Program-made: the position numbers and the translations under genes
Part shown: positions 17,762 to 27,211 of the stretch, in pieces
Numbering within the stretch: the stretch's first letter is position 1
Layout: each line of letters opens with the position of its first letter
The notes under the pieces: generated by a model
What the model was told of the DNA's origin: nothing
The model's database searches: none
Seen by the model: the letters and a program-made list of their open reading frames with translations, nothing else
From: Alistipes sp.
GTDB lineage: Bacteria > Bacteroidota > Bacteroidia > Bacteroidales > Rikenellaceae
DNA: 64,000 bases
Direction: 5' to 3'
NCBI GenBank assembly: GCA_020026395.1
Contig: JAHHQM010000004.1
Span: 1-64,000, forward strand

Positions 17762-20104
17762 ATGACCAGCTATTTAAAGTTCTTGTGGAGGAACAGGCTC
17801 TACACTTTCATCGAGGTTGTGGGGCTTGCGCTCTCCCTTGCGTTTGTGGTGTTTGTGGGGAGTTATGCCTCGCAACAATACAGCGTGGCGCATGCGCATC
17901 CCGATGGCGATCGGATTTACATTCCCTCAGTGCAGGACTATCCGGGACTGACTTCGGGACTCGAAGGGGTCATTCGGGAGCGTTTTCCCGAAATCGAGCA
18001 GATCTCGGTCTATTTTCCTTCGAATATCGCCCCCGGCGGCGGCCGCGTTGTGGAAATTGACAACCACAAGGTGGAGATCCAATCCGAAGTGACGGTCGAT
18101 GAGCATTTCTTCGAGATGTTCCCCGAGTTTGAGTTTCTGATGGGGTCGCCCGATGTGTTGAAGGAGAAGGACAATGTGATTGTCAGCGAGAAATTTGCCC
18201 GCAAATTGTTCCCCGACGGGAACTTCCGATCGGTGTTGCTGGACGAGCATATGAATCTGGCCGCAGTCATCGCCGATAACGATCGTTCGATTTTCCCCGA
18301 GGCCGATGTCATCATGAGCAAGGATTCCCCCTTAAGCGCGGTGACCTATTACGATCCGTTCGACAATTTCGGCACCTGCCAGACCTTTGTCAAATTGCGC
18401 AAGGGAAGTGATGTGGGGCAGTTCTACGAAAATATGAAGCGTGTCTGCAAGGAGATTTACCCGACGACCTACGGAACGGCATTTTTCAAGGAACTGAAAC
18501 TCAGACGTTGGGATAAAGTCTTCTTTGAACCCTCCGACGGGGTGTTCCGTTACAGCGATCCGAAACTGATCTACACGCTGTCGGCCATCGCGTTGTTGTT
18601 GCTGCTTTCGTCGGTTGCCAACTTTGTGAATCTGAATACGGCTCTGGTCGGTCAGCGTGCCAAGGAGATGGCCACACGCCGTCTGTTGGGTGCATCGAGT
18701 TGGGGCATTCGGGGTCGCTATGTCTTCGAGTCGGTGGCCTTGACCGCTGTGGCGATGATCTTTGCACTGCTCGTTGCCGAGTGGCTCGCTCCGTGGATGA
18801 ACGAGATGATCGAGGCCGATGTTCCCGTTAGAATCTCGTTCTCGGCGGGTTACCTGATGAGTTATGTCGCGCTGGTCGTAGTGGTCGGGGCGTTGGGCGG
18901 ATTGCTGCCTGCCGTGTTGGCTTCGCGCTACAGGCCGATCGACATTGTGCGGGGTACGTTCCGTCGGGAGAGCAAACGCATTTGGAGCAAGATCTTCATC
19001 GTTATTCAGATGGCCGTGTCGGTATTCCTCATTTCGATGGCTTTCGTGATGCATGCCCAGTATCGCAAATCGTTGAGTCGGGAGATGAACTGCAACCTCA
19101 AAAACAAATTTGCGCTGCTTTATATGATCCCCGTATCAGACGGGGCGTTCGACCTGGAATCACGCATCCGGGAATTGCCTCAGGTGAAGCGTATGGGACG
19201 TGCGATGAGCGTTCCGTGTACACAGGCGGGTGGCCAGTACTCGATGACTACAACGGGTGAAGAGATCAGATATCGGATGTATATCATGGATTCGACGACT
19301 TTCAACATGATGGAGTTCCCGAAGGAGGAAGATTTCCGAACTCCCGCCCAGAAAAGCGTGTGGTTCTCCGAATCGGCGTTCCGTGCCACGGGATTTGATG
19401 CCCAAAATCACGACATCTCGACGACCCTTGCCCAAAAGAGCGGGGCGTGTGACCATACGGCGGGCGTGATTCGCGATGTGCCGACGAATATCGAGAACAT
19501 CGGTGCGGAGGAGCTGATGATTGTTGCCGTGCAGGATTTCTCGCAATATCCGCTCTTTATGTCGGTGATCGAAACGACGGATCAACACGAGGAGTTCCGC
19601 AAGGCGTTGGATGAGATTTGTCGGGAATACTGCATCAAAACCTATGGTTATGAGGTCGAACCGGTGTACGACGACTATTTGGAGGACTTGAAACACAAGG
19701 CGCTGGCGAAGGCCGAGAAGCAGATGAATCTGGTCTATGTCTTTATGATGCTGGCGGTTTTGATCTCGATGCTGGGACTGTTGGCCATGAGTATTTACGA
19801 TGCCCGCAACCGTGCCAAGGACATTGCCGTGAGAAAGGTATTCGGCAGTACGGCGGCGATCGAGTCGCGTCAGGGAATCCTGGCCTATCTGCGACTTATT
19901 GCCGTTGCCTGTGCATTTGGACTTGTAGTGGCTGTGATGGCTGCGGAGGCTTATCTGAAGCAGTTTGTGTCGAAGATCGAAAATTACGGATGGATCTTCC
20001 TGGTGGTGGTCGTAGTGATCGTGTCGATGGCCGTACTCACCACATTCTGGCAGATCTGGATGGCAGCACGCGTCAATCCCGTAAAAACCCTTAACAAAGA
20101 ATGA
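17762..20104 (+). CDS. FtsX/MacB-type ABC permease 2
   Basis: This is a 780-residue protein with the same duplicated layout as its neighbours. It has an N-terminal helix (FIEVVGLALSLAFVVFVGSY), a periplasmic domain, an FtsX domain (about 275-400, including RAKEMATRRLLGASSWGI), a middle helix, and a second periplasmic domain. The C-terminal FtsX domain carries RAKDIAVRKVFGSTAA. The sequence differs substantially from permeases 1 and 3, so the copies are old paralogues rather than a recent duplication. It overlaps the next permease gene by 4 bp (ATGA), showing translational coupling. Confidence 0.9.
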   Translation: MTSYLKFLWRNRLYTFIEVVGLALSLAFVVFVGSYASQQYSVAHAHPDGDRIYIPSVQDYPGLTSGLEGVIRERFPEIEQISVYFPSNIAPGGGRVVEIDNHKVEIQSEVTVDEHFFEMFPEFEFLMGSPDVLKEKDNVIVSEKFARKLFPDGNFRSVLLDEHMNLAAVIADNDRSIFPEADVIMSKDSPLSAVTYYDPFDNFGTCQTFVKLRKGSDVGQFYENMKRVCKEIYPTTYGTAFFKELKLRRWDKVFFEPSDGVFRYSDPKLIYTLSAIALLLLLSSVANFVNLNTALVGQRAKEMATRRLLGASSWGIRGRYVFESVALTAVAMIFALLVAEWLAPWMNEMIEADVPVRISFSAGYLMSYVALVVVVGALGGLLPAVLASRYRPIDIVRGTFRRESKRIWSKIFIVIQMAVSVFLISMAFVMHAQYRKSLSREMNCNLKNKFALLYMIPVSDGAFDLESRIRELPQVKRMGRAMSVPCTQAGGQYSMTTTGEEIRYRMYIMDSTTFNMMEFPKEEDFRTPAQKSVWFSESAFRATGFDAQNHDISTTLAQKSGACDHTAGVIRDVPTNIENIGAEELMIVAVQDFSQYPLFMSVIETTDQHEEFRKALDEICREYCIKTYGYEVEPVYDDYLEDLKHKALAKAEKQMNLVYVFMMLAVLISMLGLLAMSIYDARNRAKDIAVRKVFGSTAAIESRQGILAYLRLIAVACAFGLVVAVMAAEAYLKQFVSKIENYGWIFLVVVVVIVSMAVLTTFWQIWMAARVNPVKTLNKE

Positions 20105-22425
20105 AACACAATGATTTTATATTGAAGGTTCTGACCTTGGGCGTAGGCCTGGCAATCAGTTTCGTGCTGATTGCCAAGGTCACGTTCGAGATCTCCTACG
20201 ATAAATGTTACACCGATTCGGAGCGCATTTATCAGATCAGGACGTTCTTCTCTTATGGAGGCAATGACCATGGAGACGATGCTTGGAACATCAGTGGTGC
20301 GATTGCACCGGGTGTGATGGAGTATTGTCCGGGTGTGGAGGCTGCAACCCGCATAACGCCTCTTTTCCAGAGCGACAAATACCTTACGGATGACGAAAAT
20401 GTGGTGTCGGGCGAGTTGCTTGTGGCCGATTCGATGTTCTTTGAGATTTTCGATCGCCCGATTCTGAGTGGCGATCCCCGCAAGGTGTTGGCAACCCCTT
20501 GTCAGGTCATGGTGAGTCGTTCGTTTGCCGAGAAATTGGGCGGCGTGGAAAAGGCTGTCGGAAAAACCTTTTGCAACGAGACGATGACCCATATTTCCCT
20601 CACGATCGGTGGCGTTTATGAGGATTTCCAGAAAAATTCGAGCATCGGTGTCGATATGTTGCTGTCTATGAAGTCGCTGGGGGCGGAAACCACCCAAAAC
20701 TGGGTGGGGAATGACCGCTACTACGGTTGGGTAAAACTTGCCAAGGGGGTCTCGCCCGACGATTTAAAGAAGGGCGTACGATTTATGCAGGAGAAGCATC
20801 AGGATATCGTCGAGCAAGAAAAGAAAGGTGCACGCATGGAGTATTCGTTTGTGCCGATCGAAAAGTCCCATTTTGTCGATACGAGTGCACGGCCGACGGT
20901 CATCATCCTTTCGTTCATCACCTTCCTTTTGCTGGCAATCTCGATTCTGAACTATCTGCTGATTGCCGTGTCGGATATCGTGCGCCGATCGAAGGAGGTC
21001 GCCATGCGCAAGTGTTACGGTGCAATGCCCCGAAACATCTATGCAATGCTGTTGCGTGAAACGAGCGTCGTGTTGCTGGTCGCTTTGAGTGTGGCCGTAC
21101 TTATGGTGTGGGGGGCGCAGTCGATTATTTATCAGTTGGTGGGGGTACAGCTCAAAGAGTTGCTGGTTCCCCAATTGTTTGAGGCGCTTGCGATGGTTGT
21201 GGTCATCGTGTTGCTGGTCTCGACCGTACTTCCCGGCATATTGTACACCAAGATTCCCGTGAATCTGATCTTCACGCGGTTGATCGGAAGCAAACGCCGT
21301 TGGAAACTCACGTTGCTGTGCGTGCAGTTGGGCATCAGTATCGTGCTGGTGGTCTTTATGATCATCATCTGGGCACAATACCGCTATGCGATGACCAACG
21401 ATATGGGGTATGACTACGAGAACGTGTTGGTGATCCGACGCGGAGGTCTTTCCTATGAGGAGTTGCAACGTGCCGTGGAGCCTTTGCGTGGAATGGCCGA
21501 GGTCGAAGAGGTTTGTCTGGCATCGACCGTGCCGATCGGGGGTTTCTCGGGTAACAACATCTGCATGGAGGAGAGCGACCTGTTCAATATTGCCGATCAG
21601 TATTTCATGCAACCCGAATTTTTCAAGATCTTCGGAATCGAGATTCTGGAGGGACGTGTTCCCGAAACGGTGGCTGAATGTGTCATAAGCGAGAGCTGTG
21701 CCCGTAAAATCCGGGAGTACGATCCTTGGAAGAACGGCGTGGTCGGTCAGGGAATCCTCCTTACGGGACATGGCAACATTACGGTGACGGGCATCTATCG
21801 GGAATATTTCCTCGGAAGTATCTCATCGCCTGATGATCGTCCCTCGATAATTTCCGGATTCTCCTCGGGGATTCCCGTGTTGGGAACTTTTATGCGGTAT
21901 CTTTTGGTGAAACTCAAGGATATGACTCCCGAATCGCTCGCTGCCGTCGAGAAAACCTTCGAGGAATTGTATCCCAAGAAGCAACTCGAAGTCAAGCCCT
22001 ACACCGACCTGATGGTCGAGGCATACCGCGAACAGGAGCAGATGCGCAATACGATTTCCATCGGTTCTTTCTTCGCCATTCTGGTGGCTTTGTTGGGTCT
22101 GATCGGTTACCTGCGCGACGAAACCCGCCGACGCACCAAGGAGATGGCCATCCGCAAGATCAACGGCGCAACGACGCGGGAATTGCTCGGGTTATTCGTA
22201 AAGGATATCCTGAAAATCTTCCTTGTGGCACTCGTGATCAGCAACATTGTGGCGTGGGTGGTGGCCGATTACTGGCTCGATATGTTTGTCTGGAAAATCT
22301 CGCTTTCGGTGGGGTTGTTCCTTCTGGGCGATCTGATCGTGATGACGATTGTGGTGGCAGTCGTCGTACTAGGCACCTTGAAAATTGTCCGTGCTAATCC
22401 GGTTGATTCTCTGACTGATGAGTAG
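20101..22425 (+). CDS. FtsX/MacB-type ABC permease 3
   Basis: This is a 774-residue permease, the last gene of the export operon. Its N-terminal helix (LKVLTLGVGLAISFVLIAKV) starts almost at the first residue. A MacB-like periplasmic domain, an FtsX domain (about 265-390, RSKEVAMRKCYGAMPRNIY), a middle helix pair and a final FtsX domain (RTKEMAIRKINGATTRELL) follow. It starts inside the stop of permease 2. A strong terminator stands 23 bp downstream. Confidence 0.9.
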   Translation: MKHNDFILKVLTLGVGLAISFVLIAKVTFEISYDKCYTDSERIYQIRTFFSYGGNDHGDDAWNISGAIAPGVMEYCPGVEAATRITPLFQSDKYLTDDENVVSGELLVADSMFFEIFDRPILSGDPRKVLATPCQVMVSRSFAEKLGGVEKAVGKTFCNETMTHISLTIGGVYEDFQKNSSIGVDMLLSMKSLGAETTQNWVGNDRYYGWVKLAKGVSPDDLKKGVRFMQEKHQDIVEQEKKGARMEYSFVPIEKSHFVDTSARPTVIILSFITFLLLAISILNYLLIAVSDIVRRSKEVAMRKCYGAMPRNIYAMLLRETSVVLLVALSVAVLMVWGAQSIIYQLVGVQLKELLVPQLFEALAMVVVIVLLVSTVLPGILYTKIPVNLIFTRLIGSKRRWKLTLLCVQLGISIVLVVFMIIIWAQYRYAMTNDMGYDYENVLVIRRGGLSYEELQRAVEPLRGMAEVEEVCLASTVPIGGFSGNNICMEESDLFNIADQYFMQPEFFKIFGIEILEGRVPETVAECVISESCARKIREYDPWKNGVVGQGILLTGHGNITVTGIYREYFLGSISSPDDRPSIISGFSSGIPVLGTFMRYLLVKLKDMTPESLAAVEKTFEELYPKKQLEVKPYTDLMVEAYREQEQMRNTISIGSFFAILVALLGLIGYLRDETRRRTKEMAIRKINGATTRELLGLFVKDILKIFLVALVISNIVAWVVADYWLDMFVWKISLSVGLFLLGDLIVMTIVVAVVVLGTLKIVRANPVDSLTDE

Positions 22426-22447
22426 CATTCATAAGCGTTTTGTTCGG

Positions 22448-22479
22448 AAGGGAACGGGCTGCGGCTCGTTCCCTTTTTT
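22448..22479 (+). terminator. Terminator of the export operon
   Basis: AAGGGAACG (22448-22456) pairs perfectly with CGTTCCCTT (22467-22475) and a T-run follows. It closes the operon that began at 11980. Confidence 0.85.
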
Positions 22480-22550
22480 CGACTGAAGTCTGTTTGTAAC
22501 GACTCTTGTTCGCTATAAGTACGGCCGATGGTAAAACCTGAGGAAAGGGG

Positions 22551-22581
22551 TTGATCAACCAATATTTTTTGCGTATCTTTG
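22551..22581 (+). promoter_or_regulatory. Promoter of the menaquinone operon
   Basis: TTG at 22551-22553 and TATCTTTG at 22574-22581 are separated by 20 nt, a consensus Bacteroidetes promoter. It lies 39 nt upstream of the menF GTG start. Confidence 0.65.
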
Positions 22582-22620
22582 TTGCTCAAAAAAGAGAACT
22601 CGATTAAATAACGAATAAAA

Positions 22621-23718
22621 GTGTCTACCTTTAATTTGAATTCGATCGATCAGTTGATTCGGGAACAAAAGCCTTTCGCCGTATATCGCCTCCCGGAAGA
22701 GGCCGATGCGCTGGCGTTCTGCGGTGAGAACCTCAGACTGATCCGAGACATGAATGAATTGAACGGAGCGCGCGGATTTGTCGTTGCTCCGTTTCGTGTG
22801 AGCGAGAAGCATCCGATCGTTCTTTTGGAAGCTCCGCAAGATGCGTTTCCCTGTGCCGTCAGCGACCTGGAGGACAACGAGCCCGAAACGACCGATACGG
22901 GAAACATCTTCTATGAGAAATGCTCGGAGAAGTATGCCGCGCGTTACGGCGTCTTCCACGATGCGTTGGAAAACGGCGGTTTCGACAAACTGGTTTTGTC
23001 GCGTTGCGAGGATATGAAGAAGCCTCACGACTTTTCTTTGGGCAGGTTATTCCGCTCGGCCTGCCGTCTTTATCACGATTCTTACATTTATCTGTGCTAT
23101 ACCCCGCAGACGGGCGTGTGGTTGGGTGCATCGCCCGAGGTAATCCTTGCGGGCGAGAGCCGTCGCTGGAGCGTAGTGGCTCTGGCGGGAACGCAACCCG
23201 TGCTGTGGAATGTTCTGCCCGAGAAGTGGGATGCCAAGAACCGCCGCGAACAGGCGCTCGTGGTGTCTTACCTGCGTTCGGTGTTGGAATCGCTGTTGAT
23301 CAAGGCTTCGGAGTACGGCCCCCGCACGGTGCAGGCCGGTGCTTTGGCACACCTGAAAACCGAATTCGACTTTGCGATGGAGGATCACGACCACCTCGGA
23401 CGTCTGCTTGAAATGTTGCATCCGACACCCGCCGTGTGCGGTCTTCCGAAGGAGGAGTCGGCACGTTTCATCGAGGAGCACGAGGGCTACGACCGCGGTT
23501 ATTATTCGGGATTTGTCGGCTGGCTCGACCCCGAACACCGAAGCGACCTTTATGTCAATCTGCGTTGCGTGCAGGTTCTGGAGGATACGTTGCGCCTTTA
23601 TGCGGGCGGTGGTCTGCTGCGTAATTCGGACATGGAGTCGGAGTGGCGCGAGACGGAGAACAAACTGCATACCATGAAACGAATCATCGGCGAAGAGGAT
23701 GATTCGGACGAGGCTTAA
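22621..23718 (+). CDS. menF: Isochorismate synthase
   Basis: This 365-residue enzyme converts chorismate to isochorismate, the first committed step of menaquinone synthesis. The start is GTG at 22621. The C-terminal two thirds is a chorismate-binding domain with FDKLVLSR, WLGASPEVIL, ALAGTQ, HLKTEF, HPTPAVCGLP and a final YAGGGLLRNSDMESEW, which includes the Mg- and substrate-binding acidic residues. Context (menD, B, C and E following) favours MenF over the siderophore enzyme EntC. It is the first gene of the operon and ends 18 bp before menD. Confidence 0.93.
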   Translation: MSTFNLNSIDQLIREQKPFAVYRLPEEADALAFCGENLRLIRDMNELNGARGFVVAPFRVSEKHPIVLLEAPQDAFPCAVSDLEDNEPETTDTGNIFYEKCSEKYAARYGVFHDALENGGFDKLVLSRCEDMKKPHDFSLGRLFRSACRLYHDSYIYLCYTPQTGVWLGASPEVILAGESRRWSVVALAGTQPVLWNVLPEKWDAKNRREQALVVSYLRSVLESLLIKASEYGPRTVQAGALAHLKTEFDFAMEDHDHLGRLLEMLHPTPAVCGLPKEESARFIEEHEGYDRGYYSGFVGWLDPEHRSDLYVNLRCVQVLEDTLRLYAGGGLLRNSDMESEWRETENKLHTMKRIIGEEDDSDEA

Positions 23719-23736
23719 TTTAAGACCCCTGAATTT

Positions 23737-25347
23737 ATGTATTCTGACAAGGAGAACGTACTGCAGACGGTGGCTCTGCTGTGCGCCCACGGCATCCGCG
23801 AGGCGGTGATCTGCCCCGGAAGCCGCAATACGCCGCTTGCGGTGTCGCTGGTCGAGTGTTCCGATGTGGAGACCTATGCCGTAACCGACGAACGCAGTGC
23901 GGGATTTTTTGCGTTGGGACGCGCTTTGGAGAGCCGTTGCGCAGTGGCGGTTTGCTGCACGTCGGGAACGGCTCTGCTGAACCTGCATCCCGCCGTGGCC
24001 GAGGCTTTTTACCAGCAGGTACCTCTTGTCGTATTGTCGGCCGACCGACCCGGAGCGTGGATCGGGCAGAAGGACGGGCAGACCGTTCCGCAACCCGATG
24101 TATTCGGAGGTCTGGTGCGTCGCAGCGTGTCGCTTCCCGAGATCCGTTCGGACGAAGACCGCTGGTATTGCAACCGCCTTTTGAATGAGGCGCTGCTGGA
24201 GACCGACCACCATGTGAAAGGCCCCGTACACATCAATATTCCGCTCTCCGAACCTTTGTTCGGGTTTGGGGAGGAGCGATTGCCCGAGGTGCGGACGATT
24301 CGGCGTCACAATGCCCTCAATGAGCGTCTTTCGGCGGATATGACCGCCTCGAAGCGCCCGATGATTGTGCTTGGGCAGCAATTTGAGGGCGATCTGCTGC
24401 TGCCCGAAGGGGTAGTCTGCCTGTCGGAGCACACGGGAAATCACCCGCAGGGCACGATCCGTAATTTCGATGCGTTGTTATATACGCTTGGGGAGAAGGA
24501 GCGCACGGCGTTTGCGCCCGATCTGCTGATTACCTTGGGAGGGCACATCGTATCGAAACGCTTGAAAGAATTCCTGAGAAAACATCCGCCTTTGCGTCAT
24601 TGGGATCTGGATCCGACGGGACGAATCGAGGATTTGTTCCGTACGCTGACCGATGTGGTCGAGGTGGACGATCCCCGCACCATTCTATCGCAACTCTCTT
24701 TGAAGGGCGATCCCGCCTTTTATGCCCGCTGGGAGGAGCGTTCGCGTGCAATTTCCGCGCCCTGTTTCCCGTATTCCGAAATGGCGGCGGTGGGGGCGTT
24801 GATGGGACAACTGCCCCAAGGGGCGGTGCTCCACCTGGCAAACAGTTCGGTGGTGCGTTATGCTCAGCTTTTCGAGGTGGATTCCTCGGTCGAGGTGCAT
24901 TGTAACCGCGGAACAAGCGGCATCGAAGGTTCGCTTTCGACGGCTGTGGGTTATGCCGCCGCAAGTCACCGCCCGAATTTTATGGTGATCGGCGACCTGA
25001 GTTTCTTCTACGACATGAACGGCCTTTGGAACGGACATCTGAATCCCAATTTGCGTCTTATGCTGCTCAACAACGGAGGGGGCGAGATTTTCCACATCCT
25101 GCCCGGAATCGGAATGACCCCCCTGAAGGATCGTTATGTGGCGGCAAGTCACACGACCCGTGCCGAAGGGTGGGCACGCGAATGCGGATTTGAATATGTG
25201 GCGGTGACGTGTGACGAAGAACTGAAGGATGCGGTTCGTCGGCTGACTTCCGAGGAGAAGTTCCCGCGACCGCTTTTTGTCGAGGTATTCACCCGAAAGG
25301 AGGAGGATGCCCGACTTCTGAAAATGTATTATCATCAATTAAAATAA
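23737..25347 (+). CDS. menD: SEPHCHC synthase (MenD)
   Basis: This 536-residue ThDP-dependent enzyme joins isochorismate with 2-oxoglutarate. The N-terminal pyrimidine-binding domain contains AVICPGSRNTPLA and the conserved DERSAGFFALG with the catalytic Glu. ADRPGAWIGQKDGQTVPQ follows. The C-terminal domain has the cofactor-binding GDLSFFYDMNGLWN and LLNNGGGEIF. Length and motif order are as in typical MenD. It is the second gene of the men operon. Confidence 0.95.
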   Translation: MYSDKENVLQTVALLCAHGIREAVICPGSRNTPLAVSLVECSDVETYAVTDERSAGFFALGRALESRCAVAVCCTSGTALLNLHPAVAEAFYQQVPLVVLSADRPGAWIGQKDGQTVPQPDVFGGLVRRSVSLPEIRSDEDRWYCNRLLNEALLETDHHVKGPVHINIPLSEPLFGFGEERLPEVRTIRRHNALNERLSADMTASKRPMIVLGQQFEGDLLLPEGVVCLSEHTGNHPQGTIRNFDALLYTLGEKERTAFAPDLLITLGGHIVSKRLKEFLRKHPPLRHWDLDPTGRIEDLFRTLTDVVEVDDPRTILSQLSLKGDPAFYARWEERSRAISAPCFPYSEMAAVGALMGQLPQGAVLHLANSSVVRYAQLFEVDSSVEVHCNRGTSGIEGSLSTAVGYAAASHRPNFMVIGDLSFFYDMNGLWNGHLNPNLRLMLLNNGGGEIFHILPGIGMTPLKDRYVAASHTTRAEGWARECGFEYVAVTCDEELKDAVRRLTSEEKFPRPLFVEVFTRKEEDARLLKMYYHQLK

Positions 25348-25351
25348 GTTT

Positions 25352-26176
25352 ATGGCAACGAAACGAATTTGGAAAACAATCAAGGAGTATGAAGACATCC
25401 TCTTTGAGTTCTATGAAGGCATTGCCCGTATTACGATCAACCGCGAGCGTTACCGCAATGCGTTCACCCCGACAACGACAGCCGAGATGAGCGATGCCAT
25501 GCGCATCTGCCGCGAAGAGCCCTCGATCGATGTCGTCGTACTGACCGGTGCGGGCGACAAGGCGTTCTGCTCGGGTGGCGATCAGAATGTCAAGGGTCGC
25601 GGCGGTTACATCGGCAAGGACGGCATTCCCCGTTTGAGCGTGTTGGATGTGCAGAAGCAGATCCGCTCGATCCCGAAACCCGTCATCGCTGCCGTGAACG
25701 GATTTGCCATCGGTGGCGGTCATGTGCTACACCTGGTGTGCGACTTGACGATCGCCTCGGAGAACGCCATCTTCGGTCAGACGGGCCCCCGCGTGGGCAG
25801 TTTCGATGCCGGATTCGGTGCTTCGTACATGGCGCGTATCGTCGGTCAGAAGAAGGCTCGCGAGATCTGGTTCCTGTGCCGCAAATACAATGCGCAGGAG
25901 GCTTTGGATATGGGTATGGTCAATAAGGTCGTGCCACTCGATCAGTTGGAGGACGAATATGTGGCCTGGGCGCAGGAAATGCAGCTGTTGAGCCCTCTGG
26001 CACTGCGCATGATCAAGGCGGGTCTGAATGCCGAATTGGATGGTCAGGCCGGTATTCAGGAGCTTGCCGGAGATGCTACGTTGCTCTATTACCTCACGGA
26101 CGAGGCGCAGGAGGGCAAGGAGGCATTCCTCGAGAAGCGCAAACCCGATTTCAAGAAATACCCGAAATTCCCCTGA
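25352..26176 (+). CDS. menB: 1,4-dihydroxy-2-naphthoyl-CoA synthase
   Basis: This 274-residue crotonase-fold enzyme closes the naphthoquinone ring from succinylbenzoyl-CoA. Diagnostic segments are YRNAFTPTTTAEM, AFCSGGDQNVKGRGGYIG, PVIAAVNGFAIGGGHVLH for the oxyanion hole, IFGQTGPRVGSFDAGFG and the C-terminal FLEKRKPDFKKYPKFP tail typical of MenB. It lies 4 bp after menD and 6 bp before menC. Confidence 0.96.
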   Translation: MATKRIWKTIKEYEDILFEFYEGIARITINRERYRNAFTPTTTAEMSDAMRICREEPSIDVVVLTGAGDKAFCSGGDQNVKGRGGYIGKDGIPRLSVLDVQKQIRSIPKPVIAAVNGFAIGGGHVLHLVCDLTIASENAIFGQTGPRVGSFDAGFGASYMARIVGQKKAREIWFLCRKYNAQEALDMGMVNKVVPLDQLEDEYVAWAQEMQLLSPLALRMIKAGLNAELDGQAGIQELAGDATLLYYLTDEAQEGKEAFLEKRKPDFKKYPKFP

Positions 26177-26182
26177 TGCGTC

Positions 26183-27211
26183 ATGTCGGAATTCAGATGT
26201 AACATCACCGAGGAGTCTCCCCGAGTGCTTCATTTCAAGCAACCGGCGGGGACTTCTCGCGGTATATACCTTACGCGTCGCGTGTGGTACGTGCGGATCA
26301 CGGACGGCATGCGGGGAGGTGTGGGGGAGTGTGCCCCTCTGCCCAAACTCAGTTGTGACGACCGCCCCGACTACGAGCAAATGCTCCGCAAAGCTTGTCG
26401 GGAGGTCGAACAACACCTGCGGATCGATGTCGAGGCGTTGCGCGACTGGCCTTCGATCCTGTTCGGATTGGAGACGGCGATGCGTCATTTCGAGATCGGA
26501 AGTCCGAAACTGTGGGATACGCCCTTTTCGCGTGGCGAAGCGGGAATCCCGATCAACGGACTGATCTGGATGGGCGATTACGAGACCATGCTGCACCGCA
26601 TCGAGGAGAAGATGAAGGCGGGTTTCCGCTGCATCAAGCTTAAGATTGGTGCGATCGATTTCGAGGATGAATTGAAGTTGATTCGGTTCATCCGTCAGCA
26701 TTTCTCGGCGTCGGAGGTCGAACTGAGGGTCGATGCCAACGGGGCATTTGCTCCCGAAGATGCTTTGGATCGGTTGAAGCGATTGGCTGAGGCCGATCTG
26801 CATTCCATCGAGCAACCCGTTCGTGCGGGGCAGTGGGAGGTGATGGCGTGTTTGTGTCGCGAAACACCTTTGCCCATCGCGCTGGATGAGGAACTGATCG
26901 GGGTGAATGACCCCGCGGAAAAGAAACGCCTGCTCGATACGATTCGTCCGCAATACATCATTCTCAAGCCGTCTCTTCATGGCGGTATGGCGGGAGGAGA
27001 CGAGTGGATTTCGTTGGCCGAGGAGCGTCATGTCGGTTGGTGGATCACTTCGGCCTTGGAGTCGAACATCGGCCTGAATGCCATTGCGCAATGGTGCGCC
27101 ACAAAAAATAATCCGCTGCCGCAGGGATTGGGTACGGGGCAATTGTTTACGGACAATGTGCCCATGCCGCTTGAGATCCGCCGCGACTGCCTGTGGTTCG
27201 GAAAGCAATGA
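26183..27211 (+). CDS. menC: o-Succinylbenzoate synthase
   Basis: This 342-residue enzyme of the enolase superfamily dehydrates SHCHC to o-succinylbenzoate. The catalytic KxK reads CIKLKIG. The metal ligands come from RVDANGAF, SIEQPV and IALDEELIG, and the second Lys lies in YIILKPSLHGG. The N-terminal capping domain is present. It overlaps menE by 4 bp (ATGA at 27208). The order menB before menC before menE matches other Bacteroidetes. Confidence 0.94.
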   Translation: MSEFRCNITEESPRVLHFKQPAGTSRGIYLTRRVWYVRITDGMRGGVGECAPLPKLSCDDRPDYEQMLRKACREVEQHLRIDVEALRDWPSILFGLETAMRHFEIGSPKLWDTPFSRGEAGIPINGLIWMGDYETMLHRIEEKMKAGFRCIKLKIGAIDFEDELKLIRFIRQHFSASEVELRVDANGAFAPEDALDRLKRLAEADLHSIEQPVRAGQWEVMACLCRETPLPIALDEELIGVNDPAEKKRLLDTIRPQYIILKPSLHGGMAGGDEWISLAEERHVGWWITSALESNIGLNAIAQWCATKNNPLPQGLGTGQLFTDNVPMPLEIRRDCLWFGKQ

